A stretch of 64,000 nucleotides of DNA from NCBI GenBank assembly GCA_009363175.1, contig CP045205.1, positions 4,092,001-4,156,000 on the forward strand, given 5' to 3'. The stretch comes from Citrobacter telavivensis (GTDB lineage: Bacteria > Pseudomonadota > Gammaproteobacteria > Enterobacterales > Enterobacteriaceae). Position 1 is the stretch's first letter. Each line of letters begins with the position of its first letter. Shown piece by piece: positions 1 through 8,602 of this stretch. The position numbers and the translations under genes are program-made. The notes under the pieces are model-generated. The model was not told the origin of the DNA. It saw only the letters and a program-made list of their open reading frames with translations, and ran no database searches.

Positions 1-220
1 CTATCAGCGGGTAAAACGTTCTGAGCAATTAACTCCGCAGTTAATTGCCCGCTTATATAACGTTGAACCTAATTTTATTCATCGCATCGTCTGGTTTGAC
101 CCTGCGAATGCCGTAAAAATCGTGATGCCTCGCGATATTATTTCCGGCAACGTCGGTGACAATGATGTTTATGGCGCGCAGCAGCATGCACCGTTATTAA
201 GTATTGAGTTCGATCTGTAA
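1..220 (+). CDS. DUF4387 family protein, C-terminal end (partial)
   Basis: An open frame enters from the left edge and ends with TAA at 218-220, giving about 72 residues. It ends in the block DVYGAQQHAPLLSIE, which I recall as the C-terminal signature of DUF4387 proteins; these usually follow a DUF1446/AtuA-like gene. The function is not known to me. The same-strand genes after it (symporter, glutaminase, mesaconase) suggest it belongs to a glutamate/methylaspartate degradation cluster that begins outside the window. The family call rests on memory of the motif only. Confidence 0.65.
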   Translation, partial: YQRVKRSEQLTPQLIARLYNVEPNFIHRIVWFDPANAVKIVMPRDIISGNVGDNDVYGAQQHAPLLSIEFDL

Positions 221-389
221 TTAAAAAATACAACAACGTCCATTGGCGTACAGGATTTCGCTGTATCACTGTATTCCAGATAATTCATGCGGTTGGTCAT
301 AACAGGCGTGCATCTGAGCTGCTGTCCGCGCTCAGGCGCACGCCGCCCTACATAATTTTACAGACTAGCCTTGATCCGATGGAGTAAAC

Positions 390-1697
390 ATGAAGAAAAT
401 AAGTCTAACAAAAATGATCATATTAGGCCTGATACTCGGCATGATTGCCGGGGTGGCTATTAATAATATGGCATCGGCAGATACAGCAAAATCATACGCG
501 CAGGATATTTCTATTTTTACCACTATCTTCTTACGTATGGTAAAAATGATTATCGCGCCGTTGGTTATTTCAACCCTGGTCGTTGGTATCGCGAAAATGG
601 GCGATGCCAAAACGCTGGGCCGTATATTCTCGAAAACCTTTTTCCTGTTTATCTGCGCCTCACTGTTGTCGATTGCGCTGGGTCTGGTCATCGTCAATCT
701 GTTCCAGCCGGGTGCGGGCATTAACTTTGTCGCCCATGACGCTGCGGCAGTGGCTGGCGTGCAGTCAGAACCGTTCACGCTGAAAGTGTTTATCTCTCAC
801 GCCGTGCCGACCAGCATCGTGGATGCGATGGCGCGTAACGAAATCCTACAAATCGTGGTGTTCTCGATTTTCCTCGGTTGCAGCCTGGCCGCCATTGGCG
901 AAAAAGCCGAGCCGATCGTGAAAGTGCTCGACTCGCTGGTTCACGTCATGCTGAAGCTGACAGGTTACGTCATGCTGTTCGCACCGTTAACGGTGTTCGC
1001 CGCCATCTCCGGGCTGATCGCTGAACGCGGACTGGGCGTGATGGTAAGCGCCGGGATCTTCATGGGTGAGTTCTACCTGACGCTGGGCATGCTGTGGGCG
1101 ATCCTGATCGGCCTGTCAACGGTGATTGTCGGTCCGTGCATCAGTCGTCTGACGAAAGCGATCCTCGAACCGGCACTGCTGGCGTTTACCACCTCCAGTT
1201 CTGAAGCCGCATTCCCTGGCACCCTGGATAAACTGGAGAAATTCGGCGTCTCATCCAAGATTGCCAGCTTTGTGCTGCCTATCGGTTACTCCTTTAACCT
1301 GGTGGGTTCAATGGCCTACTGCTCGTTTGCCACCGTCTTTATCGCGCAAGCGTGCAACATTGAACTGAGCATGGGCGAGCAGATCACCATGCTGCTGATC
1401 CTGATGTTGACCTCCAAAGGCATGGCGGGCGTACCGCGTGCCTCGATGGTGGTCATTGCCGCGACCCTCAACCAGTTCAACATTCCGGAAGCGGGTCTGA
1501 TCCTGCTGATGGGCGTCGATCCGTTCCTCGACATGGGCCGTTCTGCGACCAACGTCATGAGTAACGCCATGGGTGCCGCCATTGTCGGTCGTTGGGAAGG
1601 TGAACACTTCGGTTCAGGCTGCCGGGGCACTGCGCCGGTCAAAACGCCAGAACAGGAGCGTCCTGCAACTGAACCGTCAGAAGTGGTGATGTCCTGA
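390..1697 (+). CDS. Dicarboxylate/amino acid:cation symporter (DAACS, GltP/DctA-like)
   Basis: A 435-residue membrane protein with the glutamate-transporter fold: about eight membrane segments, the serine-rich re-entrant loop TSSSEAAFP (268-276), and the last-helix block DMGRSATNV (381-389). Arg384 corresponds to the arginine that binds the substrate side-chain carboxylate in GltPh, so acidic amino acids or dicarboxylates are likely substrates. The usual NMDGT-type motif reads NLVGS (303-307), and the later sodium-site aspartate is Asn392, so coupling may differ from the sodium-driven members. The start has GGAG at 381-384. It probably imports glutamate made by the adjacent secreted glutaminase. 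Confidence 0.88.
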   Translation: MKKISLTKMIILGLILGMIAGVAINNMASADTAKSYAQDISIFTTIFLRMVKMIIAPLVISTLVVGIAKMGDAKTLGRIFSKTFFLFICASLLSIALGLVIVNLFQPGAGINFVAHDAAAVAGVQSEPFTLKVFISHAVPTSIVDAMARNEILQIVVFSIFLGCSLAAIGEKAEPIVKVLDSLVHVMLKLTGYVMLFAPLTVFAAISGLIAERGLGVMVSAGIFMGEFYLTLGMLWAILIGLSTVIVGPCISRLTKAILEPALLAFTTSSSEAAFPGTLDKLEKFGVSSKIASFVLPIGYSFNLVGSMAYCSFATVFIAQACNIELSMGEQITMLLILMLTSKGMAGVPRASMVVIAATLNQFNIPEAGLILLMGVDPFLDMGRSATNVMSNAMGAAIVGRWEGEHFGSGCRGTAPVKTPEQERPATEPSEVVMS

Positions 1698-1707
1698 TGA
1701 TATAAGG

Positions 1708-1794
1708 TTGCCGGGTGGCGCTATTGCTTATCCGGCCTACACATTGAGTATTAACCTGTAGGCCGGATAAGGGGCTTGCGCCGCCATCCGGCAA
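1708..1794. repeat. REP/BIME palindromic repeat pair
   Basis: Two inverted REP units (GCCGGGTGGCG...TTATCCGGCC and GGCCGGATAA...CCATCCGGCA) sit between the symporter and glutaminase genes. Such elements form hairpins in mRNA and often uncouple expression of neighbouring genes. Confidence 0.85.
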
Positions 1795-1823
1795 CATGCC
1801 AATCACACCAACAAGGTTGCACC

Positions 1824-2825
1824 ATGAACGTAAAATTCTTCGGCGCGAGCATGTTAACCGCCAGCCTGTTTTTTAGCGCCGCCACGCTGGCGCAAACGGT
1901 GCCGGACTACGCCGCATTGATCGAACAGGCACACCAGAAATACAAAAGTAACCACGACGGCAACGTCGCCGACTATATCCCTGCCCTTGCCGCATACAGC
2001 CCCAACAACTTCGCCATTACCCTCGCTACCGTTGACGGCAAAATTTACCAGGCTGGAGACATCAGTAAAGCGTTCCCGATGGAGTCGCTGAGCAAAGTCT
2101 TCACCCTCGCGCTGGCAATGGAACAACGCGGGCCGCAGGAAGTGCTGGATAAACTCGGTGCGAACGCCACCGGCTTGCCCTTTAATTCCGGCCTCGCCGT
2201 CGAACTCACGAAGGGCGCGCCGGAGAATCCGCTGGTCAATGCCGGTGCCATGAGTACCGTCAGCCTGATTGATGCTAAAGACAAAACCGACCGCTGGAAC
2301 AAAATCCTCGCCAACCTGAACGCCTGGGCCGACGCCACGCTCACGGTTAATGAACCGGTGTTCAGATCGGAAATGGAGACCAATCAGCATAACCAGGCGC
2401 TGGCGCAACTGATGGCATCGTACAACAGCTTCTACGGCAATACGCAGGATGCCGTGGAGATCTACACCCGCCAGTGTTCAGTGGATATCACCGTTGAGCA
2501 GCTCGCCAAAATGGGGGCTGTGCTGGCCAATAAGGGCAAATCGCCGTTCAACGGCAAACAGTTGCTGAATGAACGCTATGTGCCGCAGGTGCTGGCAGAA
2601 ATGGCCATCGCCGGCCTCTACGACGGCAGCGGCAAATGGCTGTATACCGTCGGTATTCCGGCGAAAAGCGGCGTCGGTGGCGGGATGGTCGCAGTGGTTC
2701 CGAGGCAATATGCCATCGCCGTTTACTCACCGCCGCTGGATAGCGCCGGGAACAGCGTGCGCGCCCAGCAGACCATTGAATATGTTGCCCATGCAACGCA
2801 GGCCAATCTCTTTATGGCGCATTAA
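1824..2825 (+). CDS. Secreted (periplasmic) glutaminase, GlsA-type
   Basis: A 333-residue serine-dependent glutaminase of the beta-lactamase-fold family, which converts glutamine to glutamate and ammonia. The SxxK catalytic pair is Ser88/Lys91 in FPMESLSK; other family blocks are ENPLVNAGAMS and KSGVGGGMVAVVP. Unlike the usual cytosolic GlsA of about 308 residues, this one begins with a hydrophobic signal peptide (residues 1-24, cleavage probably after TLAQ). The ATG at 1824 is chosen because it starts this signal peptide; an upstream in-frame start at 1776 lies in the REP region. It follows the symporter and precedes the mesaconase, which fits extracytoplasmic glutamine deamidation feeding glutamate uptake. 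Confidence 0.88.
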   Translation: MNVKFFGASMLTASLFFSAATLAQTVPDYAALIEQAHQKYKSNHDGNVADYIPALAAYSPNNFAITLATVDGKIYQAGDISKAFPMESLSKVFTLALAMEQRGPQEVLDKLGANATGLPFNSGLAVELTKGAPENPLVNAGAMSTVSLIDAKDKTDRWNKILANLNAWADATLTVNEPVFRSEMETNQHNQALAQLMASYNSFYGNTQDAVEIYTRQCSVDITVEQLAKMGAVLANKGKSPFNGKQLLNERYVPQVLAEMAIAGLYDGSGKWLYTVGIPAKSGVGGGMVAVVPRQYAIAVYSPPLDSAGNSVRAQQTIEYVAHATQANLFMAH

Positions 2826-2830
2826 GCAGA

Positions 2831-2913
2831 TGCCGGCGAGCGCTCATGCACATCCGGCCTACGAATCAGGCATTTTTGTTGGTCGGATACGGCGCGACGC
2901 CGCCCTCCGGCGA
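2831..2913. repeat. REP-like palindromic elements
   Basis: Degenerate REP units (TGCCGGCGAGCGC...CATCCGGCCTAC and GGTCGGATACGGCG...CGCCCTCCGGCG) fill the gap between the glutaminase and fumarase genes. Confidence 0.75.
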
Positions 2914-2938
2914 TATCAACCTTAACGTGAGAAGTAAC

Positions 2939-4591
2939 ATGTCTAAACCCTTTGTCTGGCAAGAACTCTTTGTACAAAGCAAAGAGAGTACGGAATACGA
3001 ATTACTGAGCAATCAGCATGTTACGGTGACTGAATTAGATGGCGAAGAGGTCATCAAAGTGGCGCCGGAAGCATTAACGCTGCTGGCTCAACAGGCATTC
3101 TATGAAGCATCGTTCTTCCTGCGCACCGGACATTTAAAGCAAATAGCCAGCATCCTGCACGATCCGCAGGCCAGCAGTAACGACAAATACGTCGCCCTAC
3201 AGCTGTTACGTAATGCGGAAGTGTCGGCGAAAGGCGTGCTGCCGAACTGCCAGGACACGGGCACGGCGACGGTTGTCGCCAGCAAAGGTCAACAAATATG
3301 GACCGGCGGCGATGATGCTGAAGCGCTCAGCAAAGGGATTTATGCCACCTTTAAAGACAATAACCTGCGCTATTCGCAAAACGCCCCGCTGGATATGTAC
3401 AACGAGGTCAACACCGGTACTAACCTGCCCGCGCAGATAGACATCAGCGCCACGCCGGGTAACGAATACCGCTTCCTGTTCGTCAATAAAGGCGGCGGCT
3501 CGGCTAACAAAGCGGCACTGTTCCAGGAGACGAAATCTATCCTGCAGCCGGAAAAACTCACCGCATTTCTGATCGAGAAGATGAAATCACTGGGCACGGC
3601 CGCCTGCCCGCCGTACCACATTGCCTTTGTGGTCGGTGGTCTCTCCGCTGACCAGGCGCTCAAGGTCGCCAAACTGGCCTCAACCAAGTATTACGACAAC
3701 CTCCCCACCAGCGGTAATGAACTGGGCCAGGCGTTTCGTGACACGGCGCTGGAGTCCACGCTGCTTAACGCCAGTCGTGAATTTGGCATCGGCGCACAGT
3801 TTGGCGGGAAATACTTCGCCCATGACATTCGCGTGATTCGTCTGCCGCGCCACGGCGGCTCTTGTCCGATCGCGATGGCTCTCTCCTGCTCCGCCGATCG
3901 CAATATCAAAGCGAAGATCAACAAGCACGGGATCTGGCTGGAAAAACTCGAGCATAATCCAGGCAAATTTATCCCTGAATCCAGCCGCGTCGAGAACAGC
4001 GCACAGAGCGTAAATCTGGATCTGAACCGTCCGCTGCGCGAGATCCTTCATGATTTATCCGCCCTGCCTGTCGGCACACGACTTTCGCTAAACGGCCCGA
4101 TTGTCGTCGCCCGCGATATCGTGCACGCCAAACTCAAAGAGCGTCTGGACAACGGCGAAGCGATGCCGGCGTATATGAAAGATCACATTGTCTACTACGC
4201 GGGCCCGGCTAAAACACCAGACCAGATGGCTTGCGGCTCGCTCGGGCCAACCACCGGCGGGCGCATGGACGGCTATGTCGATGCCTTCCAGGCCGCTGGC
4301 GGCAGCCTGGTCATGCTGTCAAAAGGCAACCGCAGTCCGCAGGTGACCGAGGCCTGTCATAAACACGGCGGATTCAACCTCGGCAGTATCGGCGGTGCCG
4401 CCGCCTTGCTGGCACAGCAATATGTGAAAAGTCTGCGCTGTCTCGAATATCCCGAACTGGGAATGGAAGCGGTCTGGATGATGGAAGTTGAAAACCTGCC
4501 AGCCTTTGTGCTGGTGGACGACAAAGGCAACAACTTCTTCAGCCAGTTTGAACAACAGCACCGTTGTGCATCCTGCCCGGCAGGACATTAA
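2939..4591 (+). CDS. fumD: Class I fumarase / mesaconase, FumD-like
   Basis: A 550-residue oxygen-sensitive [4Fe-4S] class I fumarase. The cluster cysteines expected from FumA/FumB (105, 224, 318) are at 104 (LPNCQDTGTA), 223 (GTAACPPYH) and 317 (ALSCSAD). Class I fumarases also hydrate mesaconate, and the FumD of E. coli O157:H7 is described as a mesaconase in a glutamate-fermentation cluster. The surrounding transporter, glutaminase and B12 genes suggest the same role here: mesaconate to (S)-citramalate. The ATG at 2939 gives the family N-terminus; an upstream frame from 2846 is REP sequence. FumA/B-type fumarase activity cannot be excluded. Confidence 0.85.
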   Translation: MSKPFVWQELFVQSKESTEYELLSNQHVTVTELDGEEVIKVAPEALTLLAQQAFYEASFFLRTGHLKQIASILHDPQASSNDKYVALQLLRNAEVSAKGVLPNCQDTGTATVVASKGQQIWTGGDDAEALSKGIYATFKDNNLRYSQNAPLDMYNEVNTGTNLPAQIDISATPGNEYRFLFVNKGGGSANKAALFQETKSILQPEKLTAFLIEKMKSLGTAACPPYHIAFVVGGLSADQALKVAKLASTKYYDNLPTSGNELGQAFRDTALESTLLNASREFGIGAQFGGKYFAHDIRVIRLPRHGGSCPIAMALSCSADRNIKAKINKHGIWLEKLEHNPGKFIPESSRVENSAQSVNLDLNRPLREILHDLSALPVGTRLSLNGPIVVARDIVHAKLKERLDNGEAMPAYMKDHIVYYAGPAKTPDQMACGSLGPTTGGRMDGYVDAFQAAGGSLVMLSKGNRSPQVTEACHKHGGFNLGSIGGAAALLAQQYVKSLRCLEYPELGMEAVWMMEVENLPAFVLVDDKGNNFFSQFEQQHRCASCPAGH

Positions 4592-4600
4592 GGAGCGTTT

Positions 4601-5203
4601 ATGCAAGCGCGAGCCAATAGCGACCGTCATCGTCAGCGCCAGCAAAAGCTGAAAGAACAGGTTGATATCCGCGTGGCTGCCGCCACGGAACAAAAAGGGA
4701 TTGTGATCGTTTTCACCGGTAATGGAAAAGGGAAATCCACGGCCGCCTTTGGCACCGCCACGCGTGCGGTGGGACACGGCAAAACCGTTGGCGTCGCGCA
4801 GTTTATCAAAGGCCAGTGGGATAATGGCGAATACAACACCCTGCATCCGCTGGGCGTTGAGTTTCACATTATGGGCACCGGGTTTACCTGGGAAACGCAA
4901 AACCGCGAGTCAGATATCGCGGCGGCGCTTGCCGTCTGGACAGAGAGCAAGCGTATGCTGGCCGACGCGCATTACGATCTGGTGGTACTGGACGAACTCA
5001 CTTACATGCTGGCGTATCACTATCTTGATACCGAAGAGGTGATTGCCGCCATCCGGGAACGTCCGGCCCAGCAGAGTGTGATTGTGACTGGACGAGGTTG
5101 CCATGCGCAGTTACTGGAGCTTGCCGATACCGTGAGCGAGCTGCGCCCCGTGAAGCATGCGTTTGACAACGGTATTCAGGCACAGGCGGGAATTGACTGG
5201 TAG
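4601..5203 (+). CDS. Cob(I)alamin adenosyltransferase (BtuR/CobO type)
   Basis: A 200-residue cytoplasmic enzyme that transfers the adenosyl group of ATP to cob(I)alamin, making coenzyme B12. The P-loop GNGKGKST is at residues 40-47, and the family blocks AFGTATRAVGHGK, QFIKGQW, GFTWETQNRESD and DELTYML are all present; it resembles E. coli BtuR along its whole length. It starts 10 bp after fumD with AAGGAG just upstream, so it is co-transcribed. A dedicated copy here would supply adenosylcobalamin to glutamate mutase, the B12 enzyme of the methylaspartate route, which is expected outside the window. Confidence 0.92.
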   Translation: MQARANSDRHRQRQQKLKEQVDIRVAAATEQKGIVIVFTGNGKGKSTAAFGTATRAVGHGKTVGVAQFIKGQWDNGEYNTLHPLGVEFHIMGTGFTWETQNRESDIAAALAVWTESKRMLADAHYDLVVLDELTYMLAYHYLDTEEVIAAIRERPAQQSVIVTGRGCHAQLLELADTVSELRPVKHAFDNGIQAQAGIDW

Positions 5204-5211
5204 TCACGTAG

Positions 5212-5245
5212 TTGCCGGATAGCGCACGCGCTTATCCGGCCTACC
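5212..5245. repeat. Single REP element
   Basis: The unit TTGCCGGATAGCG...GCGCTTATCCGGCCTAC lies between the convergent adenosyltransferase and LysR genes. Confidence 0.75.
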
Positions 5246-5264
5246 GTTCGCCTGCCAACCGGCA

Positions 5265-6173
5265 TCAGCGTTCCAGAGGTGACACCACCGATTTTTGCAA
5301 CAACCACTCGCGGAAGACCTGTAAATGACGGGATTCCGCTTTTTCTTCCCGCCAGGTCATGATGAAGCGATTACCTGTACGCATAGGCACATCACAGGGG
5401 ATCACCATGTCACCGTTATCCAGATCGTGCTGGATAGCAAAGCGCGGGAGCAGCGCGACCCCCAGATTAGACCGCACCGCCGCGATCAGCATCGACAGCA
5501 GATCAAAACGCGGGCCTTTGTTGGCCAGTGGACTACTGACATCTGACAGGGCGAACCACTCCTGCCAGCCGTTAATTCGTGTACTTTGATGCAGCAACGG
5601 AAACTCATTGAGCAGCTCTTCGACCGCCAGTTTCTGGTTGGGCTGCGACAGCAGACTGCCGCTACAGACCGGTAGAATTTCCTCTTCGAACAGATACTCC
5701 ACTTCTGACCACGGCGAACAGAAGTCCTCTCGCATAATGGCCGCATCATATTCACGGTTGAGAAAATCACCAATGTTCGCCAGTGAGTGAATATTGACGA
5801 TAATATCGGGGTTACGTTTATTGAATTCACGCAGATTGGGGATCAGCCAGTGGGTGCTGAACGTCGGATTGACCGCCAGTTCAATGACCTCCACCGTGGG
5901 CTGCCAGGTCATAATGGTGTTGGTATCACGCTCAAGTTTATTTAGCGTTTCCTTAACAATGCTCAAATAATGCTTCCCGGCCGCGTTTAAAAAAATCCGC
6001 TTTTTGGCATGACTAAATAATGCAGTATGCAGAAAATCCTCAAGTGCATTCACCTGGCGAAATACGGCACTTTGCGTTAATGCTAACTCCTCCGCCGCAC
6101 GCGTATAACTTTCATGACGTGCCACTACTTCAAACGTCACCAGTAATTCAGTCTTTGGTATCTTTCCTCTCAT
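5265..6173 (-). CDS. LysR-family transcriptional regulator
   Basis: A 302-residue LysR-type regulator: winged HTH near residues 16-45 (ESYTRAAEELALTQSAVFRQ) followed by a periplasmic-binding-fold effector domain. The ATG at 6173 is preferred because GGAAG precedes it at good distance; an in-frame ATG at 6185 lacks a ribosome site. The gene converges on the fumD/adenosyltransferase unit and diverges from the methyltransferase gene. It is a candidate regulator of the glutamate/B12 cluster, with the inducer unknown. Confidence 0.87.
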   Translation of the reverse strand: MRGKIPKTELLVTFEVVARHESYTRAAEELALTQSAVFRQVNALEDFLHTALFSHAKKRIFLNAAGKHYLSIVKETLNKLERDTNTIMTWQPTVEVIELAVNPTFSTHWLIPNLREFNKRNPDIIVNIHSLANIGDFLNREYDAAIMREDFCSPWSEVEYLFEEEILPVCSGSLLSQPNQKLAVEELLNEFPLLHQSTRINGWQEWFALSDVSSPLANKGPRFDLLSMLIAAVRSNLGVALLPRFAIQHDLDNGDMVIPCDVPMRTGNRFIMTWREEKAESRHLQVFREWLLQKSVVSPLER

Positions 6174-6578
6174 AACGTCTTCCATATGCCGCGTACAAAA
6201 ATAGTTTAAATTATAAAAAATAAATGCAACCGACTCCCGATTGGCCTGAGAGTTATATTTTATTTCCTACCTGGATGTCATTGATCCACTCCATGGTTTA
6301 TTCACACAGAAGGCGAACAAATAATGACCGATAATACGCAAGGCTGGCCATAAACACAATTTAATTAAGGTTATTTTGCGACAAATAGCGCCAATAAGTT
6401 CTTAATAATTTTTCAAGACAACTTGTTTATCGGAGAAAAAACTTTGCGGGGTTAATCAATATTATTTACTTATTATTTCAGGAGAATTCAGTTCACTTAA
6501 CGATAAGCAAACGATGGCGTTTTTCCATCCGTTTTTACTCTTTTTACCGTTTTTCCCGACAATAATTAAGGACGACAT
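6174..6578. promoter_or_regulatory. Divergent intergenic region, LysR gene / SUMT gene
   Basis: About 400 bp of AT-rich sequence lies between two divergent genes and should hold both promoters and a LysR site. AAGGA at 6568-6572 is the ribosome site for the methyltransferase. I looked for a cobalamin riboswitch B12 box and did not see one. Confidence 0.5.
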
Positions 6579-7358
6579 ATGAAAAATTCCGGAAAAGTCT
6601 GGCTGGTTGGCGCAGGTCCTGGTGATATCACCTTACTGACCCTCAAAGCCCTGCAGTGCATTCAACAGGCTGATGTCATTATTTACGATCGGTTGGTCAA
6701 CCCTAAAATACTCGACGGGTGCTCAGTGAACTGTACCTGTATCAATGTCGGCAAAAGTCCGGGCTATCATTGCGTTCCTCAGGAGGAGATCAATGCCCTG
6801 CTTATCCAGCATGCGCGGACGCATCGGAACATTGTCCGCCTGAAAGGCGGCGATCCTTACGTGTTTGGTCGTGGTGCCGAAGAGGTGGAGTGTCTGGTCG
6901 AGGAAGGTATTGCCTTCGAAGTGGTGCCGGGCATCAGTTCCGCCATTGGCGGGCTGGCCTGCGCCGGGATCCCGGTCACCCACCGCGACCTGGCGTCGGG
7001 TTTTCATGTCGTGACGGGACATACCCGCGAAGGCAATCAGCAGCAGGACTGGCGGCAGCTTGCGAAGCTCAACGGCACGCTGGTGATCGTTATGGGGATA
7101 GCGAATCTGCCGTTTATCTGTGAAGAGCTATTGATGGGAGGCAAATCACCAGACACGCCCGCCGCCATTGTCATGTCGGCCACCCGGGAAAATCAACGGC
7201 GCTTAACCTGTACGCTCGGCACATTGCTCACCAAAGCGCAGGAAGCGAATATTGTGCCGCCGGCGCTGATTGTGGTCGGCGATGTTGTCCGTCTGAGCGA
7301 CCGACTCTCTTTTATTCCAGAGGTGATGGAACGCGTCTACAGCGAGAGCTGTTCATGA
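6579..7358 (+). CDS. Uroporphyrinogen-III C-methyltransferase (SUMT, CobA/CysG-C type)
   Basis: A 259-residue SAM-dependent enzyme that methylates uroporphyrinogen III at C2 and C7 to precorrin-2, the branch point to cobalamin and sirohaem. Visible motifs are VGAGPGDITLLTLKAL (10-25), YDRLV, and RLKGGDPYVFGRGAEE (about 87-102). It is a stand-alone SUMT without the CysG dehydrogenase/ferrochelatase half. Its place beside an adenosyltransferase and a PocR-like regulator points to boosting B12 synthesis. Its last 22 bp overlap the convergent regulator gene. Confidence 0.92.
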   Translation: MKNSGKVWLVGAGPGDITLLTLKALQCIQQADVIIYDRLVNPKILDGCSVNCTCINVGKSPGYHCVPQEEINALLIQHARTHRNIVRLKGGDPYVFGRGAEEVECLVEEGIAFEVVPGISSAIGGLACAGIPVTHRDLASGFHVVTGHTREGNQQQDWRQLAKLNGTLVIVMGIANLPFICEELLMGGKSPDTPAAIVMSATRENQRRLTCTLGTLLTKAQEANIVPPALIVVGDVVRLSDRLSFIPEVMERVYSESCS

Positions 7359-8230
7359 CGGAATGACTGCGGAGAAGTCTGGTGAGCAGCCCGGAATACC
7401 CGACAAAAGTAGCTGGTCTGCGCATACTGAAGTTTCCGGGCGATACTGTCGATAGAGTTCGTCGGATCGCACAGTAACTCGCTCGCCCGCTGCATTTTTT
7501 TCTGACTCACCCAGGTTTTAAAATTCACTCCCTGCCGTTTCTTAAAGAAGCGGCTAAAGTAATTGGCGCTTAAACAGACATGTGCCGCCACCGACTCCAG
7601 CGTCAGTTCCTCGTATAAGTGTTCATCGATATAACGCAGTGCGGCGACCAGTTTCTTTTCGTGACGCGAAAGCTCCATTGCCGACAACCGCAGGTCGCTC
7701 AACTGTACATCTGCATTGCTCAGCGTTGAACTCTGGACTGGATTGATATTATTAATAATAAAACTAAGCAGGTTTGCCGCCGCCACCAGATGATTATTTT
7801 CAACAATGGCAACCTGATTCCAGGCTGATTTAATTTTGGGATCAAAAACCCATTGCCGATCGTCATCAATGACAATCGTTTTATATTCTGGATACTTTGC
7901 GCGCACCTGACCACAAATAATAAATCCCAGCAGATGCCCTTGACGAATTAATGGCATCGAGAAAAAACTCAACCCTGCATGACAGCAGAGTATTCTGATT
8001 TTTTCTTCTTTCAGTCCTTCAAAAGCACAATATTTATCACATTTCTGACAACTTTTTTGATATCGCGGATCGGTGCGCAGTAATGAACAGAAAGAATTAA
8101 AATTATGACAGGCGGAAATTTCCCGACCATTAATGTCCACCACCACGGCGGCAAGCCCTGTCGCCTTAGAAAACACCTCGGCCAGTGAGTAAAAACTGTG
8201 TAAGACATCGTCCTGAATATGCTGAGGCAC
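7337..8230 (-). CDS. PocR-like AraC-family regulator
   Basis: The N-terminal half matches the PocR sensory domain (FSKATGLAAVVVDINGREIS, then a cysteine-rich stretch CQKCDKYC...CCHAGLSFFSMPL); the C-terminal half is an AraC-type double HTH (YIDEHLYEELTLESVAAHVC, FKKRQGVNFKTWV). PocR controls propanediol use and cobalamin synthesis in Salmonella; this paralogue may link B12 supply to the neighbouring catabolic genes. The GTG at 8230 is chosen since GGAG lies just upstream and the domain begins there; an upstream TTG at 8308 is in frame but has no clear ribosome site. Confidence 0.85.
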   Translation of the reverse strand: MPQHIQDDVLHSFYSLAEVFSKATGLAAVVVDINGREISACHNFNSFCSLLRTDPRYQKSCQKCDKYCAFEGLKEEKIRILCCHAGLSFFSMPLIRQGHLLGFIICGQVRAKYPEYKTIVIDDDRQWVFDPKIKSAWNQVAIVENNHLVAAANLLSFIINNINPVQSSTLSNADVQLSDLRLSAMELSRHEKKLVAALRYIDEHLYEELTLESVAAHVCLSANYFSRFFKKRQGVNFKTWVSQKKMQRASELLCDPTNSIDSIARKLQYAQTSYFCRVFRAAHQTSPQSFRHEQLSL

Positions 8231-8602
8231 GTTACGCTCCGCCCGTGGTCTGGATAACGTTGCTAATATGCAAAATTTATCCTGGGGAAAGAATGACCCT
8301 GACCGCAAAAAATAATCTCATTTATTCAGGTGATTATGATCAAATTGCAAGAGCGGCGTCCCGTCTCCTCTAAACCTGTCCCGCGGCTGTTGTGACAACA
8401 TTTCCCAAAGATTAACGAATCTTCACATCACTCTGTGAGCATTATTTCAATGTGAATTGAAATTTTATCTATTGTTTTCATAAAGTTATTAAATATTCAT
8501 ACAATTTTATGATGTGCTTATTTGTGAGAATCATCATGTGAATGTGAAACGTCCTCCTGAATAATAGGCTCAATTACCAGACAATCTGAACGGAGTGGAT
8601 GT
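8231..8602 (+). promoter_or_regulatory. Promoter/operator region of the otnK operon
   Basis: Between the divergent PocR-like and otnK genes is an AT-rich region with an 8-bp-arm palindrome ATTTCAAT-GTGA-ATTGAAAT (8444-8463), a second inverted repeat TCACA-N6-TGTGA (8422-8437), and several further TGTGA copies up to 8548. The palindromes are candidate operators for the operon's DeoR regulator. TGTGA-N6-TTTCA (8433-8448) is a weak CRP-like site. No gene is visible; a short frame at 8185-8373 is not convincing. Confidence 0.55.

Noticed and set aside
2846..2938. N-terminal extension of FumD
   Set aside because: The sequence is REP palindrome rather than coding; the ATG at 2939 gives the family start and aligns the cluster cysteines with FumA.
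6186..6578. Possible cobalamin riboswitch before the SUMT gene
   Set aside because: No B12-box or convincing conserved core could be seen by eye, despite the fitting context.
8433..8448. CRP site before otnK
   Set aside because: One half (TGTGA) is good but the other (TTTCA) is poor, so it is mentioned only as weak within the regulatory region.
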